From the NCBI GenBank assembly GCA_028291405.1, contig JAQGID010000229.1:1-50987 (forward strand): a DNA stretch of 50,987 bases. The letters run 5' to 3'. Positions 1 through 7,608 of this stretch are shown here, piece by piece. A program made the position numbers and the translations under genes. Every line of letters begins with the position of its first letter. The stretch's first letter is position 1. Source of the DNA: Rhodospirillales bacterium. GTDB taxonomy: Bacteria; Pseudomonadota; Alphaproteobacteria; ATCC43930; CGMCC-115725. The notes beneath the pieces are model-generated. The model was not told the DNA's origin and searched no databases. It saw only the letters and a list, made by a program, of their open reading frames with translations.

Positions 1-23
1 TCTGCGCTCCGTCCCTGCCGTTT

Positions 24-49
24 CTGCCGGCGCGTTCCCGCGCCGGCAG
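24..49 (-). terminator. strong GC hairpin just past the acyl-CoA synthetase stop
   Basis: A perfect 11-bp stem (24-34 with 39-49) closes a 4-nt loop, 12 bases beyond the stop codon of the minus-strand gene ending at 62. No U-run follows on the minus strand, so it is not a classical intrinsic terminator. It could be a GC-type terminator or an mRNA 3'-end stabiliser. Confidence 0.5.
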
Positions 50-61
50 TGGAGGAGATGG

Positions 62-2227
62 TTAGCGCATGACGATGAGGGCGTCGAGAGCGATGACGCC
101 GTCGGGATATGCCACCAGCGGGTTGACGTCGATCTCCATCATGTCGGGGACCGTCTGCATCAGCCGTCCGACCGCAGCGACGGTGCGCGCCACCGCCTTG
201 ACGTCGACCGGCGGCGCGCCGCGGAAGCCGTGCAGCAGCTTGGCGGCGCGCAGCTTGAGGATCTCCTCGACGATCGCCTCTTCCGGCAGATCGGGCGGCA
301 GCAGCCGGACGTCGCCGAGGGCTTCGATCCAGATGCCGCCGAGCCCGACGAGCAGCACCGGACCCCATTCGGGATCGCGTCGCGCACCGACCACGAGCTC
401 GAGCCCGGGCGCGCCCATCGTCTCGACCAGCGCGCCGTCGAGCTCGAGGCCGGGCTGGGCGCGGGCGACGCTCTCGGTGAGCTTGCGCCAGGCGGCGCGC
501 AGCGACGCCTCGTCGGCGATGCGCAGGATGACGCCGCCGGCGTCGCTCTTATGCGTCAGCGCCGCGGCCTGCGCCTTGAGCGCGACCGGGTAGCCGATCC
601 GCTTTGCGACCGCGACGGCCTCGTCGGCATTTCGCGCGAGATCGCCCTTCGGCACCGCGATTCCGGCGGCGGCGAGGATCTTCTTGCCCTCCCATTCGGC
701 GAGCGTGCCCTTGCCGATCGCCGGCATCTTGGCGAAAGGCGCCGGCGTGACGGCGCGCGACGCGGCCGCGGCGATCCGCTTGCCGTGCGCCGTGATCGTC
801 GCGATCGCCCGCAGCGCGCGTTCCGGCGAGCGGATCTGGATCAGGCGGTTCTTCGCCGCAAGCTCGTTGAACTCGGGCGCCAGCGGCGAGCCGTCGCCGA
901 GGATCGAGAGCACCACCGGCTTGGTATTGCCCTCGAAGGCCTTGAGCAGGCTGTGCATGTATTTGATGGATTGTTGCGGCTGGCCGACCGTCACCGAAAC
1001 GATAAGGCTGCCGATCGCCGGATCGTCGAGCAGCGCCTTGGCGCCGATGCCGATGAGGTCGGGCTGCCAGATCGGCTGCGTCGTCAGATCGAGCGGGTTG
1101 CGCGGCGGCGCGAAGCTCGGCAGCAGCGGCGTCAGCGTCGCCTCCGCGGTGGCCGAGAGCGGCGGCACCTCGAGTCCGACGTCCTCGCAGAAATCGTAGA
1201 CGATGCCGCAGAAGGCGCCGGAGAAGGTGACGACGCCGATGCCGGCGCTCGGCGGCTTGGGATAGCGTGTCAGGATCTCGACGACGTCGGACAGCTGCTC
1301 CAGCGTCTCGACGAGGACGATGCCGTGATGCTCGACATAAGTCCGCATCACCGCGTAGTCGCCGGCGAGCGCGCCGGTATGCGAGCGGGCGGCCTCCTGG
1401 GCGCGCTTGCCGCGGCCGGGATGCATCAGGACGATGGTCTTGCCGGCCGCCCGCAGCGTCGCCGCGCCCTTCAGGAAGGCGGCAGGATGGCGGATGTGCT
1501 CGGCATAGACGACGACAACCCCGGTCGCCGGATCCTTGGCGAGGTAATCGAGGAAATCGGCGACGCCGAGCCCCGCCTCGTTGCCGGTCGAGATCGTATA
1601 GGATACCGGCAGGCCGCGCAGATCGTAGGCCATGCGGGCATGGCCGATCAGCCCGCCGCTCTGGCCGATCAGGGCGATGCCGGGGCCGGCGTCGCGCGCC
1701 ATCGGCACGACCTTCGAGGCGCCGGCGAAGCCGACCGCGAAGCTGTCGACGTAGTTGGTGTAGCCGAGGCAGTTCGGTCCGACGAGCCCGAGCCCGCCCT
1801 CGCGCGCCATCTTGGCGATGATCTCCTGCTCGGCGCGGCCCTCGTCGTTGAGCTCGGCGAAGCCGGCGGCGAAGACGACGGCGGCGCCGACCTTGCGGCG
1901 GATGCAGCCGGCGATCGCCTCGCGCACGCCGTTGGCCGGCAGCGACAGCACGGCGAGATCGACGCCCTCGGGCAGCTCGTCGACGGTCGTCAGCGACGTG
2001 CGGCCCTCGATCTCGGCGCCGCTACGGTTCACCAGGTAGATCTCGCCCTGGTAGTCGTTCATCGTCAGATTCGCCAGCATCGTCCGGCCGGCCGTGTTCG
2101 GCGTCGAGGAGATGCCGATGATTGCGACGGCACGCGGCCGCATGAGCCGTTCGACGACCGCGGCGCCGCCCGGCGCCGCCGATGTGACGGTCTCATTGTT
2201 CACGGGCACGCGCGGCTCACTCGGCAT
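62..2227 (-). CDS. ADP-forming acetyl/acyl-CoA synthetase family protein
   Basis: This 721-residue protein should ligate CoA to a carboxylic acid at the expense of ATP, giving ADP and phosphate. The sequence shows an N-terminal Rossmann CoA-binding domain (about 25-155, with VGPNCLGY at 149-156), two CoA-ligase domains (about 180-460, with GQSGG at 188-192), the SHTGALAG motif carrying the likely phosphorylated histidine (H283), and a C-terminal ATP-grasp domain (about 505-721). This is the single-chain alpha+beta fusion known for acetate, feruloyl or pimeloyl-type synthetases. The start at 2227 is preceded by GGGGAGGA. The acyl substrate cannot be read from the sequence. A hairpin follows the stop. 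Confidence 0.9.
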   Translation of the reverse strand: MPSEPRVPVNNETVTSAAPGGAAVVERLMRPRAVAIIGISSTPNTAGRTMLANLTMNDYQGEIYLVNRSGAEIEGRTSLTTVDELPEGVDLAVLSLPANGVREAIAGCIRRKVGAAVVFAAGFAELNDEGRAEQEIIAKMAREGGLGLVGPNCLGYTNYVDSFAVGFAGASKVVPMARDAGPGIALIGQSGGLIGHARMAYDLRGLPVSYTISTGNEAGLGVADFLDYLAKDPATGVVVVYAEHIRHPAAFLKGAATLRAAGKTIVLMHPGRGKRAQEAARSHTGALAGDYAVMRTYVEHHGIVLVETLEQLSDVVEILTRYPKPPSAGIGVVTFSGAFCGIVYDFCEDVGLEVPPLSATAEATLTPLLPSFAPPRNPLDLTTQPIWQPDLIGIGAKALLDDPAIGSLIVSVTVGQPQQSIKYMHSLLKAFEGNTKPVVLSILGDGSPLAPEFNELAAKNRLIQIRSPERALRAIATITAHGKRIAAAASRAVTPAPFAKMPAIGKGTLAEWEGKKILAAAGIAVPKGDLARNADEAVAVAKRIGYPVALKAQAAALTHKSDAGGVILRIADEASLRAAWRKLTESVARAQPGLELDGALVETMGAPGLELVVGARRDPEWGPVLLVGLGGIWIEALGDVRLLPPDLPEEAIVEEILKLRAAKLLHGFRGAPPVDVKAVARTVAAVGRLMQTVPDMMEIDVNPLVAYPDGVIALDALIVMR

Positions 2228-2269
2228 CTCTGATCCTCCCCGGGGACATTCCCAGGGAACCTTATATCC

Positions 2270-2299
2270 GCGCGCGCGACGCTTGCAAAGAGCGCGCGC
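2270..2299 (-). terminator. GC-repeat hairpin between the small proline-rich gene and the synthetase
   Basis: GCGCGCGC at 2270-2277 can pair with GCGCGCGC at 2292-2299 around a 14-nt loop. It lies downstream of the minus-strand small gene ending at 2324 and upstream of the synthetase start at 2227. It may end the short transcript. There is no U-tract, so the call is weak. Confidence 0.3.
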
Positions 2300-2323
2300 C
2301 GGCCTTTGCCTCGGACTGCGCGG

Positions 2324-2494
2324 TCAGGCCTGCATCGGCGGCGGCTCGTCGCGCGGCACGGGGGCCGGGATCGGACCTGGCGGCTCGCGCACCGGCGGCG
2401 GCGCGTCGGGATCGGGCGGCGGCGGCGGATTGCCGGGAGGGTCGGGTATTCCGGGCTGCGGCCCGTTGGCAAGGATGGTCTCGCTGATCGTCAT
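2324..2494 (-). CDS. small proline-rich protein of unknown function (56 aa)
   Basis: An ATG at 2494 opens a 56-codon frame ending TGA at 2324. The product starts MTISETILANGPQPG and is then almost wholly Pro, Asp, Gly, Glu and Ala, with PPPPPDPDAPPP-type runs and a MQA end. It has no signal peptide, no membrane segment and no cysteine, so it should be soluble and disordered. I do not recognise a family. It is a separate small transcription unit between the synthetase and the ABC exporter, with a relatively AT-rich upstream region (2560-2650). Coding status rests on the coherent amino-acid bias and clean start and stop. Confidence 0.5.
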   Translation of the reverse strand: MTISETILANGPQPGIPDPPGNPPPPPDPDAPPPVREPPGPIPAPVPRDEPPPMQA

Positions 2495-2653
2495 TCGTCC
2501 TCTCGCTGCGGCGCGGTGATAGCGCTGGTCAGCCGGGTAAACGACGAGGAACGACGAACGGCGGCAGTCGAGTCCGAAACCTCAGTCCGGTGTCGCCGAA
2601 CCGTTCGTATCAATACCGAATACGCAAAATATGACCCTTTGTGAGTAGATTGA

Positions 2654-4468
2654 TCATCCCGGAGTCGTCCCGTCCGGCTGGACCGCCATGCGGTCGAATT
2701 GCAGCGCCGCGAGCCTCGCGTAGAGGCCGCCCTGGTGGATCAGCTCGTCGTGGCGTCCGATCGCGACGACCCGTCCCGCCTCCATGACGACGATCCGGTC
2801 GGCCTTGAGCACGGTGGCGAGCCGATGCGCGATCACCAGGGTGGTGCGCCCGGCCGAGAGCGCCGCCAATGCCTGCTGGACGAGGAACTCGGATTCCGCG
2901 TCGAGCGCGCTGGTCGCCTCGTCGAGCAGCAGGATCGCCGGGTTCCGCAGGATGGCGCGGGCGATCGCGATCCGCTGCCGTTGGCCGCCGGAGAGGCGCA
3001 CGCCCTTCTCACCGAGGAAGGTCGCGAAGCCCTGCGGCAGGCGGTCGAGGAACTCCGCGGCATGCGCGCCCATGGCGGCGGCACGCACCTCGTCGTCGCT
3101 GGCGTCCGGCCTGCCGTAGCGGATGTTCTCCCAGGCATCCGCCCCGAAGATCACCGGATCCTGCGGCACGAGGCCGAGCCGGTTGCGCAATGCCGCGGGC
3201 TCGACCTCCTGCAGATCGACGCCATCGATGCGCACGGCGCCGGATTGCGGATCGTAGAAGCGCAGCAGCAGCTGAAAGACCGTCGTCTTACCGGCGCCCG
3301 AGGCGCCGACCAGGGCGATCGTCTCTCCGGGAACGACGTGCAGCGCGAAACCGTCGAGCGCGGCATCGTCCGGTCGCGCCGGGTAGCGAAAGCCGACGGC
3401 ATCGAACTCGATCTCGCCGCGTGGCGACGGCAGCGGCGTCGGGCTTGCGGGGGCGACGATGTCGGATCTGGCATCGAGCAGCTCGATGATGCGCTCGGCA
3501 GCACCGGCGGCGCGCTGCAGATCGCCCCAGACCTCGGAGAGCGTTCCGACGGCCGCTGCGACCACTACGGCGTAGAAGACGAAGGCCGAGAGATCGCCGC
3601 CGGTGAGCCGGCCGGCCATGACGTCGTGGCCGCCGATCCACAGGATGACGGCGATCGCGCCGAAGGCGAGAAGAATGACGAGCCCGGTCAGCACCGCGCG
3701 CACGACGATGCGATGCCGCGCGACCGCGAATGCCGCCTCGGCTTCACCGCCGAAGCGCGCGCGGTCGACGTCCTCATGGGTGAAGGCCTGCACCGTACGG
3801 ACGGCGTTGATCGCCTCCTCGGCATAGGCGCTGAGGCCGGCGATCGCGTCCTGACTGTCGCGCGACAGGCGCCGTACCCGCTGGCCGAAGATCAGGATCG
3901 GCACGACGACGAGCGGCACGACGAGCAGCACGAGCGAGGTCAGCTTCGCACTCGTCACGGCGAGCATGAAAAGGCCGCCGACCAGGAGCAGCGCGTTCCG
4001 CAACGCCTGCGACAGCGACGAGCCGATCACCGTCTGCAGCAACGTCGTATCGGTGGTCAGCCGCGACAGAATCTCGCCGGTCCGGCGCGTCTCGAAAAAC
4101 GCCGGGCTCAAGGCGATGACGCGGTCGAAGACGGCACGCCGGAGGTCGGCGACGAAGCGCTCGCCGATCCACGAGATGAGATAGAAGCGCAGGAACGTCG
4201 AGGCGGCGAGCAGCACGACGACGGCGATCAGCACCAGGACGGCACGATCGAGCAGCGCCGCGTCGCCGCTGCGGAACCCGTCATCGACGAGCCGCCGCAG
4301 CCCCTGTCCCAGCGCCAGCACCGTTCCGGCCGCGATCATCAGCGACAGCAGCGCTCCTGCCAGCCGCAGCCGGTACGGCCGCATGAAGCCGAAGATGCGG
4401 CGGAGCCCCGCGAAGCTGCGCTGGGATCGGCCTGCCGACGGCGGGACGGCTGAAAATTGCTGGGTCAT
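2654..4468 (-). CDS. ABC exporter, fused membrane and ATPase domains (half-transporter)
   Basis: The 604-residue protein has a six-helix exporter domain (about 30-320) followed by a nucleotide-binding domain. Visible motifs are Walker A GASGAGKTT (388-396), Q-loop VPQDP, signature LSGGQ (492-496), Walker B ILLLDE (512-517) and the switch histidine H548. Such half-transporters (MsbA/LmrA type) dimerise to export lipids, drugs, peptides or siderophores. I chose the ATG at 4468 because residues upstream of it do not look like exporter sequence and would cross the palindrome at 4541-4560. The gene is divergent from the siderophore-interacting protein, which suggests, but does not prove, a role in iron or siderophore traffic. 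Confidence 0.88.
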   Translation of the reverse strand: MTQQFSAVPPSAGRSQRSFAGLRRIFGFMRPYRLRLAGALLSLMIAAGTVLALGQGLRRLVDDGFRSGDAALLDRAVLVLIAVVVLLAASTFLRFYLISWIGERFVADLRRAVFDRVIALSPAFFETRRTGEILSRLTTDTTLLQTVIGSSLSQALRNALLLVGGLFMLAVTSAKLTSLVLLVVPLVVVPILIFGQRVRRLSRDSQDAIAGLSAYAEEAINAVRTVQAFTHEDVDRARFGGEAEAAFAVARHRIVVRAVLTGLVILLAFGAIAVILWIGGHDVMAGRLTGGDLSAFVFYAVVVAAAVGTLSEVWGDLQRAAGAAERIIELLDARSDIVAPASPTPLPSPRGEIEFDAVGFRYPARPDDAALDGFALHVVPGETIALVGASGAGKTTVFQLLLRFYDPQSGAVRIDGVDLQEVEPAALRNRLGLVPQDPVIFGADAWENIRYGRPDASDDEVRAAAMGAHAAEFLDRLPQGFATFLGEKGVRLSGGQRQRIAIARAILRNPAILLLDEATSALDAESEFLVQQALAALSAGRTTLVIAHRLATVLKADRIVVMEAGRVVAIGRHDELIHQGGLYARLAALQFDRMAVQPDGTTPG

Positions 4469-4540
4469 CGCTGCATGATCGACACGTCGGCGCGCCGGAA
4501 ACAAGTGCCGCCGTCGCATTGGCGGCGATGGGGCTTGCAT

Positions 4541-4560
4541 TATTTCGATATATCGAAATA
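4541..4560. promoter_or_regulatory. perfect 20-bp AT-rich palindrome, candidate operator
   Basis: Positions 4541-4560 are self-complementary over all 20 bases (TATTTCGATA then TATCGAAATA), in a surrounding of roughly two-thirds GC. The site sits between the divergent ABC exporter (start 4468) and siderophore-interacting protein (start 4606), so it could control both. Its shape resembles operators of PadR-type winged-helix regulators, which in other bacteria (YqjI/YqjH) control a siderophore-interacting protein. No regulator gene lies nearby. Confidence 0.7.
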
Positions 4561-4605
4561 TACTCTGAATTAGATGAGAGCCAACAGCAATGGGGCTGGA
4601 CGCGA

Positions 4606-5394
4606 ATGAGTACCGACACACGAATGGCGCCGATCGATCCGGCGCTCGCCAAGCGCGTCGGCCGGACGTGGTCGCTCACCGTCGTGGGCGCGCAGGATGT
4701 TGCGCCGCGCATGCGCCGCGTCCAGTTCACCGGCCCGGAACTTGCCGAGTTCAGCCCGCGGCCCGGTCAGGAGATCATCCTGCTGCTGCCGCAGCAATCG
4801 GACGAGCCCCTGCGCCGGCATTATACGATCCGCCACTTCGATCCCGCGCAAAAGCTGCTCGACGTCGACTTCGTTCTGCACGGCGACTCGCCGGCGGTGC
4901 GCTGGGCGGGCTCGGCCCAGAAGGGCGATGCGTTGAACGTCATGGGGCCGCGCGGCCGGATCACGATGGTCCCCGAGGCCGCCTGGCATCTGTTCGCCGG
5001 CGACGACACGGCGCTGCCGGCGATCTTCTCGATGGTCCAGGCGCTATCGGCGCAGGCCAAGGTGCAGGTCTTTCTCGAGGTCGGCGACGAAAGCGACCGC
5101 CAGGCGCTGGACGGCGGCGCCAATGCGACGCTGGAGTGGCTCTATCGCCGCGGCACGCGGTCGGACGAGAGCCTGCTGCTGATCGAGCGGGTCGCCGCCT
5201 TCCCCTTGCCGGACGGCGCCGGCCACGCCTATGTTCTCGGCGAGACGCGCAAGGTTCGCGCGCTGCGGCAGGAGCTGATCGCCCGCGGGCTCGACCGCGA
5301 GCAGATCTCGGCGGAAGGATATTGGCGCCCCGGCCGCGTCGGCGGCCACGACCATATCCTCGACCCTGGGATGGAGCAGCGCCGACCGGGATAA
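4606..5394 (+). CDS. siderophore-interacting protein (FAD-dependent ferric-siderophore reductase family)
   Basis: The 262-residue protein belongs to the ViuB/YqjH family, which uses a flavin to reduce ferric siderophores in the cytoplasm and so release iron. It has the FAD-binding barrel with RRHYTIR (70-76), a GDSPAVRWAG segment (93-102), the AGDDTALPAI nucleotide-binding turn (131-140) and the family C-terminal EGYWRPGR motif followed by GGHDH. Length is normal for the family. The ATG at 4606 leaves the usual short lead before the barrel; no strong ribosome site is seen. It is divergent from an ABC exporter across a 20-bp palindrome and convergent with the rhomboid gene, 19 bp away. Confidence 0.9.
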   Translation: MSTDTRMAPIDPALAKRVGRTWSLTVVGAQDVAPRMRRVQFTGPELAEFSPRPGQEIILLLPQQSDEPLRRHYTIRHFDPAQKLLDVDFVLHGDSPAVRWAGSAQKGDALNVMGPRGRITMVPEAAWHLFAGDDTALPAIFSMVQALSAQAKVQVFLEVGDESDRQALDGGANATLEWLYRRGTRSDESLLLIERVAAFPLPDGAGHAYVLGETRKVRALRQELIARGLDREQISAEGYWRPGRVGGHDHILDPGMEQRRPG

Positions 5395-5413
5395 TCCCGT
5401 CCGGTCGCAGCGG

Positions 5414-6145
5414 CTAGGCGGCGTCCCGCTCTCGCCGGTCGAACAGCCCAAAGAGCGCCAGCCCGGCCACGAAGCCCCCGGTATGCGCGACCCAGGCGAT
5501 GATCTCGCCGTCGCCGCCGGCCATTCCGGTCTCGCCGGTGACGACGTTCATGACGAGCCACACGACGACCATCGGCCACAGCCGCGTCCCCCCGCGCCGC
5601 GCGATGAACCGCAGGATGCCGCCGAATAACCCGCTCAACGCTCCGGAGAATCCGATCACCGGATCCGGCGACGTCGGATAGACGGCGAAATGCGTGGCGG
5701 CGGCGGCAATGCCGCAGAGCAGCGCGAATATCAGCATCCGCCAGCCACCGATGCGCCGCTCCACGCCCGAGCCGAAAGCGAGAAGCGCCAGCATGTTCAT
5801 GCCGAGATGCAGCAGGCTGCCGTGCAGGAACTGGTACGTCACCGGATCGAGCAGCGCCGTCCAGTGGAATGCCCCGGGGATCGTGTAGCGCGCCGGGATG
5901 AAGGCGAATTCCAGGAGCAAGGCGTCGTCGAGTTGCGGCGGCAACAGCAGCCGCACGACATGGACGGCGACATTGGCGATCAACAGCCCTTTCGTCACCG
6001 GCGGCAGATTGAAAATCGGCTGTCGTGGGTGAGCGAGATCGCTCCCGGATGATATTGCCAAAACGCCGCCCGCCTCATCTGAGCCGCCGGCGCGGGAAGA
6101 GGCCGGTTGCGCAAGCCCTGTACACGAGGCGAGCCCCGGCCGCAA
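5414..6145 (-). CDS. rhomboid family intramembrane serine protease
   Basis: The protein (243 residues as drawn) cleaves membrane proteins within the bilayer. It shows the rhomboid signature: HGSLLHLGMNML in helix 2 (108-119, with the oxyanion His and Asn), the catalytic serine in GFSGA (S167), and the catalytic histidine in WVAHTGG (H221). About six hydrophobic segments are visible from residue 52 onward. The first 40 residues look unlike the family, so the true start may be further in, for example a TTG before AISSGSD; I see no clear ribosome site. It converges on the siderophore-interacting protein and lies 10 bp downstream of the unknown gene ending at 6156. Confidence 0.88.
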   Translation of the reverse strand: MRPGLASCTGLAQPASSRAGGSDEAGGVLAISSGSDLAHPRQPIFNLPPVTKGLLIANVAVHVVRLLLPPQLDDALLLEFAFIPARYTIPGAFHWTALLDPVTYQFLHGSLLHLGMNMLALLAFGSGVERRIGGWRMLIFALLCGIAAAATHFAVYPTSPDPVIGFSGALSGLFGGILRFIARRGGTRLWPMVVVWLVMNVVTGETGMAGGDGEIIAWVAHTGGFVAGLALFGLFDRRERDAA

Positions 6146-6155
6146 CCGCAGGCGC

Positions 6156-7151
6156 TTAGCGGCGCCAGCTCTGCTGTTGCGGGAAATTATGCGCGGCGAA
6201 GCGATAGGTTTCCTTGATCAGCGCCTCGCTCTCGCTCGACCGGATGAGCTCCTGCACCGCCCATTTATCGCTGAGACCATGCCAGTCGCGCAGGCGGAAA
6301 TGCAAATCGTCGCGTACCTCGCGAACGTAGTTCGCCTGCGAATCATAGTTCTTCAGGATGCTCATGATGTCGGCGGTCTGGGCATCGACTAACGCGAAGG
6401 TCGCGTCGAGGTCGGCGATCGGCGCCCGCAGCAGCTGCAGCACCCTGACGATGTCCTCGGTGACGGATTTCTCCTTCACATAGACCTTGGCGAGCTTGGT
6501 CAGATTGCCGAAGATCATACGAACGCCGCCTTGCAGCTCGCGCAGCGCTTCGATATAGGCGAGCTCACGCGCGAACAGGTCGATCTTGTCGACGACCTCC
6601 TGCCGACGGTCATAGCCGATGCCGATCCGCTCGGCGATCTCGGCGATCGCCTTCTGGACCCGCGTCTTGGTGGCGGGATCGTCGGCAAGCTGCTCGAGCT
6701 GGCTGACGTCGGTGATGACGACCTCTTCCTTGTTGACCCACGCGCTCAATTGCACTGCCAGCCGCGACTGGGCGATCTGGCGGTGGCGCGCCTCGACGCA
6801 CCATGACGCGCTGCCGTCGAGCAGCTCGCAGGGGATCGAATCCTGCGGCCGGATCTCCTTGACGTAGCGCAGGCTCTTCTCGATGAGGTCGAGCAGCTTG
6901 CCGTCGCCGCTGTCGGGCGCGATGCTGAACTCGAAACGCAGGGTCGGCAGCGTCAGCGCGGCGTTGAGGTCGCCGAGCGGCACGTGAAATACCGGCTCGC
7001 GCGAATCATGGGTCAGTGAAAAATACGCGCGGTCGACCGAGAAGATCTTGTGCTGAAACGCAAAATGAGTGCTGGCTCCGCTGCCGCCAGTGCTGCCCGG
7101 AGGGAGGGTTTTTTTCGGCGTCAGCAGGGGCCGGGAAGTGGCCTGTTCCAT
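6156..7151 (-). CDS. conserved-looking hypothetical protein, helical C-terminal half
   Basis: I do not recognise this 331-residue protein. The first 35 residues are Pro/Gly/Ser/Thr-rich and probably disordered. Residues 36-150 look like a compact alpha/beta domain (SVDRAYFSLTHDS, LRFEFSIAP, ending near QLSAWVNKEE). Residues 150-331 are mostly amphipathic helices with regular Leu/Ile spacing (DKIDLFARELAYIEALRELQ and following) and could form a coiled-coil bundle. There is no signal peptide, membrane segment or obvious catalytic motif, so it is probably cytoplasmic. It shares its strand with the rhomboid gene downstream (10 bp gap) and may be co-transcribed. Codon use matches its neighbours. 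Confidence 0.75.
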   Translation of the reverse strand: MEQATSRPLLTPKKTLPPGSTGGSGASTHFAFQHKIFSVDRAYFSLTHDSREPVFHVPLGDLNAALTLPTLRFEFSIAPDSGDGKLLDLIEKSLRYVKEIRPQDSIPCELLDGSASWCVEARHRQIAQSRLAVQLSAWVNKEEVVITDVSQLEQLADDPATKTRVQKAIAEIAERIGIGYDRRQEVVDKIDLFARELAYIEALRELQGGVRMIFGNLTKLAKVYVKEKSVTEDIVRVLQLLRAPIADLDATFALVDAQTADIMSILKNYDSQANYVREVRDDLHFRLRDWHGLSDKWAVQELIRSSESEALIKETYRFAAHNFPQQQSWRR

Positions 7152-7407
7152 GATGAATTTGAAACCATCCCCTAGTTTTGCCGCTCTTGGCTGGCTGAGA
7201 GGCTCGACTGTGCCCGTTATTCGTTAATTTCTTGCTAGGCATGCAATTGTTTTGCAACGCGCTAAGCGGCAATTCGAGAAGCTGCAGCGGCGGTGCAACA
7301 AGAGATCGCCGGAACGAAGCCTCCAGTATAGGATCGCGCCCATATATTGCTCGAGCCACCCGGGACGTAACGGTAACCTACGGATCATGTCGATGCCAGG
7401 GACGCAG

Positions 7408-7569
7408 ATGTCTCGTCGCAGCAGGGTTTGGATCGCGGTGACCGCCGCCGCTGCGCTGGTCGTCCTTGCCGTCAGTGCGCCGCGCATCCTCGCTGCCGTC
7501 GATCGCGTGGTCCACCCACCAGCCTCGAACATCATCATCGTCGTACCTGAGGGTGCCGAAACGGTCTGA
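7408..7569 (+). CDS. small single-pass membrane or exported protein
   Basis: A short frame encodes MSRRSRVWIAV followed by a 20-residue hydrophobic stretch and a polar tail ending VVPEGAETV (53 residues). A positively charged start followed by one hydrophobic helix suggests an inner-membrane anchor or uncleaved signal. The ATG at 7408 has AGGGA about eight bases upstream; an in-frame ATG at 7387 would add seven residues but has no ribosome site. It ends 39 bp before the Liv-type binding-protein gene on the same strand and could be its operon leader. No family recognised. Confidence 0.45.
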   Translation: MSRRSRVWIAVTAAAALVVLAVSAPRILAAVDRVVHPPASNIIIVVPEGAETV

Positions 7570-7608
7570 GCCGGGCAAGGGTGAACGACTAAAAAACGGG
7601 GAGGATTT

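Noticed and set aside
230-2233. Long plus-strand open frame (667 codons) opposite the acyl-CoA synthetase.
   Set aside because: Arg/Asp/Gly-rich composition with no family motif; it mirrors a well-supported gene on the other strand.
2699-4453. Long plus-strand open frame (584 codons) opposite the ABC exporter.
   Set aside because: Antisense shadow; the minus-strand ATPase motifs are complete.
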